Shown here piece by piece: positions 56,493 through 64,000 of a stretch of 64,000 nucleotides of DNA (position 1 is the stretch's first letter; each line of letters starts with the position of its first letter). This stretch comes from SPCO01 sp964579825. Lineage in GTDB: Bacteria; Chloroflexota; Limnocylindria; Limnocylindrales; CSP1-4. The notes under the pieces are model-generated. The model made no database searches. It was given only the letters and a program-made list of their open reading frames with translations, and was not told the origin of the DNA. Both the position numbers and the translations under genes were made by a program. Location of the stretch: the NCBI GenBank assembly GCA_964579825.1, contig CAZOHT010000010.1, positions 39,895 to 103,894 on the forward strand, read 5' to 3'.

Positions 56493-57632
56493 ATGTCGTC
56501 GACGAACCGGCCGAACTCCATCTGGGACGTGGTCTCCCGACGCGAGGCAAGGCTGATCTTCTGGCTGGCGCTGATCGCGCTGTTCGGCCTCGTCATGAGC
56601 CTCCTGCGCGACCTGTTCACCGCCCTGGCCGGCCCCGCGATCATCCTCTTCGTGGCCTGGCTGATGTCGTACGTCCTGGAGCCGCCCGTCTCCTGGCTCA
56701 GGCGTCACCTGCCGACCAAGGGTCGCGGCGTCCCGGTCGCCATCACCTACGTCATCACCGGCGTGACCGCGTTCGTCGTCATCGGCGCGGCGATCGTGGC
56801 CGTGGTCAACGCCGCCGTGGCCTTCGTGGATGCCCTCCCGACGCTCATCCCGAAGATCGGCGACGCCCTCGAGCCACTGTTCACCCTGCTCGGGATCTCG
56901 ATGCCGAGCGGTGGGTCCGTGGTCACGGCGCTGCAGACGTGGCTGGCCGAGAACGCGGCTGGACTGACCGAGACGCTCAGGTCGATCGTCCTGGGTGGGG
57001 TGACGATCGTGATCGGCCTCATCACCGCGGTCTTCATCTCGATGGGCCTCGCGGTCGGCCAGGTCTCGCTGCTGGGATGGCTGCGTCGGTTCCTGCCGTC
57101 GAGCACCTATCGGGACCTGACCGAGCTCGAATCGGCCATCGCCGTGTCATTCGGTGGGTTCGTTCGCGGGCGACTCGTCATCGGCGCGATCTTCGGCGGG
57201 ATCATCGGTGTCGCCGCGTTCGTGTTCGACGTCCCGTTCGCGCCACTCATCGCGTTCGTTGCCGGTCTGATCGTGTTCATCCCGTGGATCGGCCCGCTGA
57301 TCGGCTGGGCGGTCCTGCCGGCGTTCGCGTTCATCCTCCAGCCGACGGTCGTGCTCCAGTGCGCCATCGTGAGCATCGTCGCGGCGGTCGCGGTCCAGCT
57401 GCTCGTCACCCAGTTCGTCATGGGCGCGGCCGTGAAGATGAGCCCGGTGGCGGTGTTCGTCGTGGTGATCATCGGCACGGCGTTGGCCGGCGTCCTCGGG
57501 GCCATCTTCGCGATCCCGACCGCGGCGGCGATCCTGGCCGTGACCGACTACCTCAAGGAGCGGGACGTCCTCCTGCGCGCCGCGGATGTCTCCGATGCGC
57601 CGACAACAGCCGTCGGAGACGCGACGGCCTGA
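56493..57632 (+). CDS. AI-2E family transporter (PerM-like)
   Basis: 379 residues. About eight membrane segments: FWLALIALFGLVMSLLRD, AIILFVAWLMSYVLEPPV, then a long soluble-side stretch (GDALEPLFTLLGIS) and the conserved late helices VIGAIFGGIIGVAAFVFDV, IAFVAGLIVFIPWIGPLIG and VAVFVVVIIGTALAGVLGA. The family was named for the E. coli AI-2 exporter TqsA; most members have unknown cargo, some are sodium/proton antiporters. ATG at 56475 is an alternative. Divergent from pheA. Confidence 0.87.
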   Translation: MSSTNRPNSIWDVVSRREARLIFWLALIALFGLVMSLLRDLFTALAGPAIILFVAWLMSYVLEPPVSWLRRHLPTKGRGVPVAITYVITGVTAFVVIGAAIVAVVNAAVAFVDALPTLIPKIGDALEPLFTLLGISMPSGGSVVTALQTWLAENAAGLTETLRSIVLGGVTIVIGLITAVFISMGLAVGQVSLLGWLRRFLPSSTYRDLTELESAIAVSFGGFVRGRLVIGAIFGGIIGVAAFVFDVPFAPLIAFVAGLIVFIPWIGPLIGWAVLPAFAFILQPTVVLQCAIVSIVAAVAVQLLVTQFVMGAAVKMSPVAVFVVVIIGTALAGVLGAIFAIPTAAAILAVTDYLKERDVLLRAADVSDAPTTAVGDATA

Positions 57633-57946
57633 TCGCCGCTCGCGGCGTGCGTGGCGGTCGCGGGCGCGGTGCGGCCGACCTTCTCATCCAGCCACCGGGT
57701 GACTCGTAACCACGAACTTGCGCCTCGCCGGACGAGCGATCTGGAGCGTTCGAGCATGACTCACGCTCAACGAGTGCCCGACCGACCGCCGTCCAGAACC
57801 GATCGCGGCCGTACCAGCCGTGTGGTGGCTGGACGCGAGGGTGGCGGGCCTGCCAGGCGACTACCAGCCATGTGGTGGATTGATGCGACGGCCGCGATCG
57901 AGCCCCGGCCGGCCGCGGTCGAGCCCCGACCCGCGGCCGGGACCCG
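57633..57946. other. intergenic gap with an imperfect direct repeat and no gene
   Basis: This 314-base convergent gap contains no convincing gene. It holds two copies of a 22-bp sequence at 57812-57833 and 57862-57883 (50 bases apart, few mismatches), each with ACCAGCC and GTGTGGTGG or ATGTGGTGG. A strong GC hairpin at 57909-57940 lies next to the end of the leucine operon. Confidence 0.45.
57909..57940 (-). terminator. hairpin at the end of the ilv-leu operon
   Basis: CCGGCCGCGG (57909-57918) and CCGCGGCCGG (57931-57940) form a perfect 10-bp stem with a 12-base loop, starting seven bases past the stop codon of the last gene of the operon. No U-tract follows on the minus strand, so this is a probable but not classic terminator. 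Confidence 0.55.
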
Positions 57947-58492
57947 CTACCGCTCGAACCAGGCCGTCGTGTCGTGCTCGCCCTCGCCCTCGTCGAGGTC
58001 GGCGCGCCGCTCGCGGGCGGCCCCGGCCGACACCGGGGCGACCGCTCCGGCTGGGCTGGACGCCACCTTCGTCGCGGCATCCGCGGCCGCACCGGACCAG
58101 TGGGCTTCACCGAGCATCGCGTCGAGCGCCCCGATGTACGCCTCGATGCTGGCGGCGATGATGTTCGTGCTGCTCGCCTCGCCCAGGTACTCGCCGGCCC
58201 CGCGGTCCCCCTCGCCGGCCGGTGGCGCGATCCGCACAGTCACCGCCCCGACCGCATCCGGACCTTCGCCCAGCGCGTGGATGTCGTACGCCAGCAGGCG
58301 CGGGTGCCCGCCCAGCACGGCGACCAGCGCCTTGTCGACCGCGGCGTAGAGGGCGTCGATCGGGCCGTTTCCCTGGGCGGACGCGCGCCAGTGCCGCTCC
58401 CCCGCTGCCAGCACGACCGCGCCGCGGCTCTGGCTGTTGCTGCCGGAGGTGACGGTCCAGCGGTCCAGGTGCAGGGCGGTCCCCTCGGTCAT
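57947..58492 (-). CDS. stand-alone LeuA-type regulatory (dimerisation) domain protein
   Basis: 181 residues. The fold is that of the C-terminal allosteric domain of 2-isopropylmalate/citramalate synthases: WTVTSGSNSQSRGAVVLAAG, RASAQGNGPIDALYAAVDK, GGHPRLLAYDIHALGEG and a last STNIIAASIEAYIGALDAML. There is no TIM-barrel catalytic domain; an acidic/Ala tail follows. ATG 58492 overlaps the cimA stop, so it is co-translated with cimA. It may bind leucine or isoleucine and interact with LeuA or CimA, or have drifted to another role. Both full-length enzymes upstream keep their own copies of the domain. Confidence 0.83.
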   Translation of the reverse strand: MTEGTALHLDRWTVTSGSNSQSRGAVVLAAGERHWRASAQGNGPIDALYAAVDKALVAVLGGHPRLLAYDIHALGEGPDAVGAVTVRIAPPAGEGDRGAGEYLGEASSTNIIAASIEAYIGALDAMLGEAHWSGAAADAATKVASSPAGAVAPVSAGAARERRADLDEGEGEHDTTAWFER

Positions 58493-60171
58493 GACTCGGC
58501 CCTCCGTGGCACGGCCGCGACACCGCCGGAGGTGGGCCGGGCCGGTGCCGTGAAGTGCCGCTCGTCGCGCCGGCGCAGCTCGGCGCCGGATGTCCAGATG
58601 GCGTACTCGAGGGAGTCCGCCAGGGCCCCCGCGGACGCCGCGATGATGTTCGTGTCGCTGCCCATGGTGGACCAGGTCCTGCCGCCGGCGGCCGAGTCGA
58701 TGACGACCCTCGTCCGGGCTGCCGTCGCGGCTCCTCCGTCGAGGATGCGCACCTTGTAGTCGACGAGGTGGACGTCGTCGATGCCCGGGTAGAACGCCCC
58801 GAGCGCCTTGCGGAGGGCCGCGTCGAGGGCATTGACCGGGCCGTTCCCATCGGCCGCGGTGTGCAGGATCTCGCCGTCGACCTCCACCTTGACCGTCGCT
58901 TCGGCGAGCAGCTCGCGGCCGTCCCGCTGCTCGACGATGCAGGTGTAGTCGACGATGCGGAACGGGGCGACGTAGTCCGCGGCGTGCCGGCGGATCAGGA
59001 GCTCGAAGCTGGCCTCGGCACCCTCGAACGCGAGCCCCTCCGACTCCAGCTGCTTGATGAGCTTCGACAGCTCGCGCGGGTCGACGCCTTCGAGCTGGTG
59101 GCCGAGCTGCTCCGCCCGGATGGCAGTGTTCGCCCGTCCACCCAGTTCCGAGACGACCAGGCGGCCGCTGTTGCCGACGACGCCCGGATCGACATGCTGG
59201 TAGCTGCGCTCCACCTTGGCGACGGCGGCCCCGTGCACCCCGCCCTTGTGGGCGAATGCGGACCGTCCGACATACGGCTGGTAGTCGTTCGGGTTGACGT
59301 TGGCGATCTCCGCGACCGACCGCGACAGCTCGGTCAGGCCCTCGAGGTGACCGCCGCCGGCCGGGACGAGCACGTGCGGCGTCTTGAGGGCGAGGTTGGC
59401 CAGGATCGAGACCATGTTCGCGTTGCCGGCACGCTCGCCGTAGCCGTTGATCGTCGCCTGGACGTGACGGATCCCGGCGGCGACCGCGGCCATGGAGTTG
59501 GCGACGGCGAGCTCCGCGTCGTTGTGGGTGTGGATGCCCCAGGTGACCGCGGGCGCGTCCGGGTCCGACTCCAGCGTCGTCCGGACATCGCCGATGATCG
59601 CGGTCAGTTCGTCGGTCAGGGTGCCGCCGTTCGTGTCGCACAGGACGACGGTCCGGGCACCGGCCTGACGCGCCGCGCGAAGGGTCGCCAGGGCGTAGTC
59701 GCGGTCGGCCTTGTAGCCGTCGAAGAAGTGCTCGGCGTCGTAGACGGCTTCGCGACCGCGTTCGACGACGAAGCCGATCGAGTCCGCGATCATGTCGAGG
59801 TTCTCCGCCGGCGTGGCGCCCAGGACCTCCACGACATGGAGCAGCCAGCTCTTGCCGAAGATCGTGACGACCGGCGTCTCGGCGGCGACCAGTTCGCGCA
59901 GGTTGGGGTCGTCGCCGGGCTTGTTGGCGCGATGGCGAGTGGACCCGAACGCGGCGAGCTTCGCGCCCTCCCAGCGGATGTTGCGCGCGGCGGCGAAGAA
60001 CTCGATGTCCTTGGGGTTCGAGCCCGGCCAGCCGCCCTCGATGAACGGCATCCCGAACTCGTCGAGCATCCGGGCGATCCGCAGCTTGTCGGCGAGGGAC
60101 AGGGTGATGTTCTCGCCCTGCGTGCCGTCGCGCAGGGTCGTGTCGTACAGGATGACCGGCGCGTCGCTCAT
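58489..60171 (-). CDS. cimA: (R)-citramalate synthase
   Basis: 560 residues. The TIM-barrel begins ILYDTTLRDGTQGENITLS; metal site TWGIHTHNDAELAVANSMAA and GIRHVQATINGYGERAGNAN are present, then the C-terminal regulatory domain (TAADGNGPVNALDAAL, SDTNIIAASAGALADSLEY). It makes citramalate from pyruvate and acetyl-CoA, the threonine-independent start of isoleucine synthesis. The GTQGENIT and GWPGSNPKD (near residue 48) wording separates it from LeuA. Fourth gene of the operon; start overlaps the leuB stop by four bases. Confidence 0.88.
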   Translation of the reverse strand: MSDAPVILYDTTLRDGTQGENITLSLADKLRIARMLDEFGMPFIEGGWPGSNPKDIEFFAAARNIRWEGAKLAAFGSTRHRANKPGDDPNLRELVAAETPVVTIFGKSWLLHVVEVLGATPAENLDMIADSIGFVVERGREAVYDAEHFFDGYKADRDYALATLRAARQAGARTVVLCDTNGGTLTDELTAIIGDVRTTLESDPDAPAVTWGIHTHNDAELAVANSMAAVAAGIRHVQATINGYGERAGNANMVSILANLALKTPHVLVPAGGGHLEGLTELSRSVAEIANVNPNDYQPYVGRSAFAHKGGVHGAAVAKVERSYQHVDPGVVGNSGRLVVSELGGRANTAIRAEQLGHQLEGVDPRELSKLIKQLESEGLAFEGAEASFELLIRRHAADYVAPFRIVDYTCIVEQRDGRELLAEATVKVEVDGEILHTAADGNGPVNALDAALRKALGAFYPGIDDVHLVDYKVRILDGGAATAARTRVVIDSAAGGRTWSTMGSDTNIIAASAGALADSLEYAIWTSGAELRRRDERHFTAPARPTSGGVAAVPRRAES

Positions 60172-61301
60172 GCCGATACCGCCACACCGAGCGCGTCGAC
60201 GACCGCCGTCGCGAACGCCGTCGTCCCGACCACCACGAGGCCGTCCGTCCCGTCGCGCGCGTCGGCGAGGTCGCCCGTCCGCCAGCCGGCGTCCAGGGCG
60301 CTGCTCACGGCAGCCTCCACCGCCGCAGCCGCATCCTCCCGCCCCAGCGACAGGCGCAGCAGCATGGCCGCGGACAGGATCGTGCCGATCGGGTTGGCCT
60401 TGTCCTCGCCGGCGATGTCCGGCGCGGAGCCATGGATCGGCTCGTACAGCCCGAACGTCCCGTGCGCGGTCCGCCGGGTCCCGAGCGAGGCCGACGGCAG
60501 CATCCCGAGGCTGCCGGCCAGGACCGCCGCCTCATCGGACAGGATGTCGCCGAACAGGTTCTCCGTGACGATGACATCGAACATCGCCGGCCGGCGGACG
60601 AGGAGCATCGCGCACGAGTCGACGAGCTGATGGGCGAGCCTGACCTCCGGATGCTCCGCCCCGACCTCGTCGGCGACCGTCCGCCACAGCCGTGACGTCG
60701 CGAGGACGTTCGCCTTGTCGACGGACGTCACGTGACCGCGACGCGCGGTGGCCAGCTCGAACGCGAGCTCGACGATCCGCCGGACCTCCGGCTCCGAGTA
60801 CGGCAGCGTGTCGAGCGCCTCGCGCGCGGACCCCGTACCGGTCGCCTCGCGGCGATCCCCGAAGTAGACGCCGCCGGTCAGCTCGCGGACGATCAGCATG
60901 TCGACGCCGTCCAGCAGCTCGGGGCGCAGCGGCGAGGCCGCGGCCAGCGCCGGATGGACGCTCACGGGTCGCAGGTTGGCGAAGAGGCCCAGGCCGCCCC
61001 GCAGCGCGAAGAGCGCCTGCTCCGGACGGACCGAGGCGGATGGATCGGACCACTTGGGTCCACCGACGGCGCCGAGCAGGATCGCGTCCGCCTCACCGCA
61101 TGCCGCCACGTCCTCGGGCCGGATCGCGACGCCGTACGCGTCGATCGCCGCGCCGCCCACGAGGAACTCGGACCAGCCCACCGCGAAGCCGAACCGCTCG
61201 CCCGCCGCGTCCACGACGCGCCGGGCGGCCGCCACGACCTCCGGGCCGACGCCGTCGCCCGGGATGGTGGCGATCCGGTAGGTGAGGTCGCCCTCCGTCA
61301 T
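60168..61301 (-). CDS. leuB: 3-isopropylmalate dehydrogenase
   Basis: 377 residues. ATIPGDGVGPEVVAAARRV opens the fold; LLGAVGGPKWSDPSASVRP, VRELTGGVYFGDRREATG, VDKANVLATSRLWRTV and FDVIVTENLFGDILSDEAA carry the substrate- and metal-binding residues, and YEPIHGSAPDIAGEDKANP the cofactor loop. It oxidatively decarboxylates 3-isopropylmalate with NAD. ATG 61301 overlaps the leuA stop. The next enzyme partner, isopropylmalate isomerase (leuC/leuD), is not in the window. Confidence 0.92.
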   Translation of the reverse strand: MTEGDLTYRIATIPGDGVGPEVVAAARRVVDAAGERFGFAVGWSEFLVGGAAIDAYGVAIRPEDVAACGEADAILLGAVGGPKWSDPSASVRPEQALFALRGGLGLFANLRPVSVHPALAAASPLRPELLDGVDMLIVRELTGGVYFGDRREATGTGSAREALDTLPYSEPEVRRIVELAFELATARRGHVTSVDKANVLATSRLWRTVADEVGAEHPEVRLAHQLVDSCAMLLVRRPAMFDVIVTENLFGDILSDEAAVLAGSLGMLPSASLGTRRTAHGTFGLYEPIHGSAPDIAGEDKANPIGTILSAAMLLRLSLGREDAAAAVEAAVSSALDAGWRTGDLADARDGTDGLVVVGTTAFATAVVDALGVAVSA

Positions 61302-62938
61302 GGGAGCCCCTGCTCGGTCCGCTGCGAGACGAACGCCACCGCGACCCCGTTGATCTCGGCGCCGTGGAGCTTGTTCACCGCGGTCAGGTAGGCATCGAGC
61401 GACGCTTCGATGATGTTCGTGGATAACCCGTGCCCGGACACGACGAGCGCACCCGGGCCCTCGTCCGATGAGCGGCGACAACGGACCAGGACCTGGCCCT
61501 GGGCGTCCTCGCCAGCCGACACGGCCTTGATCTCGTACTCGGCGAGGGTCGGGTGCCAGCCGAGGACCGGCTGGAGGGCCTGGTCCACGGCCGAGAAGAG
61601 CGCGTTGACCGGGCCGTTGCCGGTGGACTCCGCGGTCCGTTCCTCCCCGCCGATCGTGAGCGTGACGGTGCCGGTGGCGTTGCCGCCGTGCGATGACGTG
61701 ACGCTCCAGCCGACGAGCGCGACCGACGCCGGGACCTCCGAGGCGCGCTGCTCGACGAGGGCGTGCAGGTCCGCGTCGGTGACTTCCTTCTTGGCGTCGG
61801 CGAGGGCGACCGCCTGGCGATAGACCTCCTCGAGCGCCTCGCCCTCCAGGCCGTACCCGAGTTCCTTGAGCTTGCCCTGGATGCCGCGCCGGCCCGACAG
61901 CTTGCCGATCGTCAGCTGGCTCCCGGACAACCCGACGGACTGCGGCGTCATGATCTCGTAGGTCAGCGGGTTCTTGATGACACCGTCCTGGTGGATGCCC
62001 GATTCGTGCGCGAACGCGTTCCCGCCGACGATCGCCTTGTTGGGCTGGATGGCGAACCCGGTCAGGTAGCTGACCAGGCGGCTGGCCGCGGTGAGCTGCT
62101 CCGTCTGGACGTGGCTGCCGAGCTCCGGGAACTGGGTCGGGCGCGTCCGAAGCGCCATGACGACCTCTTCGAGCGACGCGTTGCCGGCTCGTTCGCCGAG
62201 ACCGTTGATGGTGACCTCCACCTGGCGAGCCCCGGCCTGGACCGCGGCCAGCGTGTTGGCCGTGGCGAGCCCCAGGTCGTTGTGGCAGTGGACGCTGACC
62301 GTGGCCTGCTCGCCGACCAGCTTGACGACCTTCTCGACGAGCGTCCCGAACTCGCTCGGGATGGCGTATCCCACGGTGTCCGGGATGTTGACGGTCGATG
62401 CGCCCGCCTCGACGACGGCCTCGTAGACCTGGAGCAGGTAGTCGATGTCGGTGCGCGAGGCGTCCTCGGCGGAGAACTCGATCTCGGCGTCGCGGCCGAG
62501 CTGCTCACGCCCGTGGCGGACCCACTTGACGGCCTCCGCAAGCGCGGTCTCGCGGTCGACCCGGAGCTTGTGCTTGAGGTGGATGTCGCTCGTGGCGATG
62601 AACACGTGCAGGTGCGGTCGCTCGGCGACCTTGATCGCCTCGATCGCCCGTTGGGGATCGCCGTCCTTGCACCGGGCAAGCGCCGCGACCGCGATCCCGC
62701 CACGGGTCTCCTGGGCGATCCGGTGGACCGCCTCGAAGTCGCCCGGTGACGCGGATGGGAAGCCGGCCTCGATGACGTCCACCTTCAGGCGGACGAGCTG
62801 GCGGGCGACCTCCAGTTTCTCGGCGACGGTCAGCCCGGCGCCCGGCGCCTGCTCGCCATCGCGCAGGGTCGTGTCGAAGACGCGGACGCTCCCGGCCGGC
62901 ACGAACGGCCCGGCCGGGCGAGGTACGGAGGCGGTCAT
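61298..62938 (-). CDS. leuA: 2-isopropylmalate synthase
   Basis: 546 residues. VFDTTLRDGEQAPGAGLTVA opens the TIM-barrel; the metal site is VSVHCHNDLGLATANTLAA and EVTINGLGERAGNASLEEV follows; GNAFAHESGIHQDG and the linker ELGYGLEGEALEEVYR lead to a C-terminal LeuA dimerisation domain with NATGTVTLTIGGEER, STGNGPVNALFSAVDQAL and STNIIEASLDAYLTAVNKL. It condenses 2-oxoisovalerate with acetyl-CoA and is feedback-inhibited by leucine at that domain. Second gene of the operon; its ATG overlaps the ilvC stop. Confidence 0.93.
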   Translation of the reverse strand: MTASVPRPAGPFVPAGSVRVFDTTLRDGEQAPGAGLTVAEKLEVARQLVRLKVDVIEAGFPSASPGDFEAVHRIAQETRGGIAVAALARCKDGDPQRAIEAIKVAERPHLHVFIATSDIHLKHKLRVDRETALAEAVKWVRHGREQLGRDAEIEFSAEDASRTDIDYLLQVYEAVVEAGASTVNIPDTVGYAIPSEFGTLVEKVVKLVGEQATVSVHCHNDLGLATANTLAAVQAGARQVEVTINGLGERAGNASLEEVVMALRTRPTQFPELGSHVQTEQLTAASRLVSYLTGFAIQPNKAIVGGNAFAHESGIHQDGVIKNPLTYEIMTPQSVGLSGSQLTIGKLSGRRGIQGKLKELGYGLEGEALEEVYRQAVALADAKKEVTDADLHALVEQRASEVPASVALVGWSVTSSHGGNATGTVTLTIGGEERTAESTGNGPVNALFSAVDQALQPVLGWHPTLAEYEIKAVSAGEDAQGQVLVRCRRSSDEGPGALVVSGHGLSTNIIEASLDAYLTAVNKLHGAEINGVAVAFVSQRTEQGLP

Positions 62939-63987
62939 CGCGAGGCACCGGGCGTCGTCGTCGACGCCTGGGCCTGACCGGCCTGCACCTCGACCGGGTT
63001 CAGGAACGGCATCTGGCCACGAAGCCTGGCCCCCACCCGCTCGATGAGGTGGTCGTGGTCGGCGGCGCGCAATCGCTCGAACTCCGGACGCCCGGCGTCG
63101 TTCTCCGCGATCCAGCGGTTCGCGAACGTCCCGTCCTGGATGTCGCGCAGGACGGCCTGCATGGTGGCGCGGACCTCGTCGTTGATGATCCGGGGGCCGC
63201 TGACGTAGTCCCCGTACTCCGCGGTGTCACTGACGCTGAAGCGCATGAAGTTGAGGCCGCCGCGGTACATCAGGTCCACGATCAGCTTCAGTTCGTGCAT
63301 CGTCTCGAAGTACGCCAGCTCCGGCTGATAGCCGGCCTCGACCAGCGTCTCGAACGACATCTTGACGAGGGCCGCGGTCCCGCCGCACAGGACGGACTGC
63401 TCGCCGAACAGGTCGGTCTCGGTCTCCTCGGCGAAGGTCGTCTCGAGGATGCCGGCGCGGGTGCACCCGAGCGCCCGGGCATAGGCCATGGTGCGATCGC
63501 GCGCGGTCCCCGACTCGTCGCGATGGACGGCGAACAGCGCGGGGACCCCGCCACCGGCCTGGTAGACGCTGCGGACCAGGTGGCCCGGTCCCTTCGGCGC
63601 GACCATCCCGACGTCGACGATGCCGGGCGGGTCGATCCGTCCGAAGTGGATGTTGAATCCATGGGCGAACATCAGCAGGTGGCCGGGCCGGAGGTTCGGG
63701 GCGATCTCGGCGTCGTACACCCCCTTCTGGGACGTATCCGGGACGAGGATCATGATCACGTCGGCGGCCCGGACGGCCTCGGCGACGTCCATGACCCGCA
63801 GGCCCGCGTCCTCGACCAGCCGGCGACTCTGGGACGTGGCCGCGAGGCCCACGACGACGTCGACACCGCTCTCGTGCAGGTTGAGCGCGTGCGCGTGGCC
63901 CTGGCTGCCGTAGCCGATGATGGCCACGGTCTGGCCGGCCAGGGCCGCCGGATCCGCGTCGTTGTCGTAGTACATCGTCGCCGTCAT
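62935..63987 (-). CDS. ilvC: ketol-acid reductoisomerase
   Basis: 350 residues, class I length. YYDNDADPAALAGQTVAIIG with GYGSQGHAHALNLHESG for NADPH, VMILVPDTSQKGVYDAE, LLMFAHGFNIHFGRI, VGMVAPKGPGHLVRSVYQAG, and the metal-binding C-terminal half with FAEETETDLFGEQSVLCGG and FETMHELKLIVDLMYRGGL. It isomerises and reduces acetolactate to dihydroxy-isovalerate in valine, leucine and isoleucine synthesis. The ATG overlaps a TGA in another frame (AIKR-stop, 63984-64000), which could be the end of an upstream gene such as ilvN; too little is visible to call it. Confidence 0.93.
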   Translation of the reverse strand: MTATMYYDNDADPAALAGQTVAIIGYGSQGHAHALNLHESGVDVVVGLAATSQSRRLVEDAGLRVMDVAEAVRAADVIMILVPDTSQKGVYDAEIAPNLRPGHLLMFAHGFNIHFGRIDPPGIVDVGMVAPKGPGHLVRSVYQAGGGVPALFAVHRDESGTARDRTMAYARALGCTRAGILETTFAEETETDLFGEQSVLCGGTAALVKMSFETLVEAGYQPELAYFETMHELKLIVDLMYRGGLNFMRFSVSDTAEYGDYVSGPRIINDEVRATMQAVLRDIQDGTFANRWIAENDAGRPEFERLRAADHDHLIERVGARLRGQMPFLNPVEVQAGQAQASTTTPGASR

Positions 63988-64000
63988 CGCTTGATCGCCT

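Noticed and set aside
58555..60630. Long plus-strand open frame opposite cimA and leuB
   Set aside because: Shadow of the minus-strand genes, with biased composition and no motif.
63984..64000. Tail of an upstream gene (possibly ilvN) before ilvC
   Set aside because: Only four codons and a stop are inside the window, which is too little to name a gene.

Overview
This window is a chromosomal segment of a high-GC bacterium. Most genes lie in tight runs with ATGA or GTGA start/stop overlaps, and GTG and TTG starts are common. I saw no tRNA, rRNA, CRISPR array, insertion sequence or phage gene. A high-GC Chloroflexota (Limnocylindria/Ellin6529-like) would fit: a GEMM-type c-di-GMP riboswitch, SipW/TasA-like surface proteins and a chromosomal ilvC-leuA-leuB-cimA run occur together. 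No marker gene proves this, so taxonomy is inference.

Left flank (1-13.1 kb). A MoaD-MoaE fusion cut by the window edge, an O-methyltransferase and a membrane protein lie on the minus strand, followed by a UPF0173 metallohydrolase. From 4.5 to 13.1 kb runs a translationally coupled plus-strand operon: carrier protein, acyl-CoA dehydrogenase, a class II aminoacyl-tRNA-synthetase-like amino acid:carrier-protein ligase, DUF1839, a GH2-like protein, a two-domain alpha/beta hydrolase and a methyltransferase. It looks like a pathway acting on a carrier-bound amino acid. A flavin-dependent HpaB-type monooxygenase and a divergent HpaC-like reductase follow.

Cell-surface polysaccharide region (16-35.5 kb). 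It holds Wzz-like, Wzy-like and Wzx-like proteins, a monotopic phosphoglycosyl transferase, three family-4-like glycosyltransferases, an epimerase, two DegT/DnrJ aminotransferases, a NodB-like deacetylase, a GINT1-like propeller protein, a VanZ-like protein and three secreted beta-helix-like proteins. Two of the beta-helix genes (20815 plus, 35385 minus) each sit directly behind a c-di-GMP-I riboswitch whose P1 stem covaries between the copies. They share an N-terminal module, so these surface proteins are probably tied to the biofilm second messenger.

Matrix and sulfolactate-like region (35.7-44.7 kb). A minus-strand run begins with a TasA/camelysin-like protein, a SipW-type signal peptidase and a fibronectin-III protein. 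It continues without a real gap into a cyanophycin-synthetase-like ATP-grasp ligase, a LarA-family (DUF2088) racemase, a second ATP-grasp ligase, ComA and ComB. An L-2-hydroxyglutarate-oxidase-like flavoprotein faces it. I know of no described pathway with this gene set.

Right flank (44.9-64 kb). An acyl-CoA catabolic set (enoyl-CoA hydratase, ADP-forming acyl-CoA synthetase, acyl-CoA dehydrogenase, aldehyde dehydrogenase) is followed by PPK2, a fourth beta-helix protein, a HerA-like ATPase, DUF4332, MscL, prephenate dehydratase and an AI-2E-family permease. Last comes the branched-chain amino acid operon ilvC-leuA-leuB-cimA, with an extra gene encoding only a LeuA regulatory domain.
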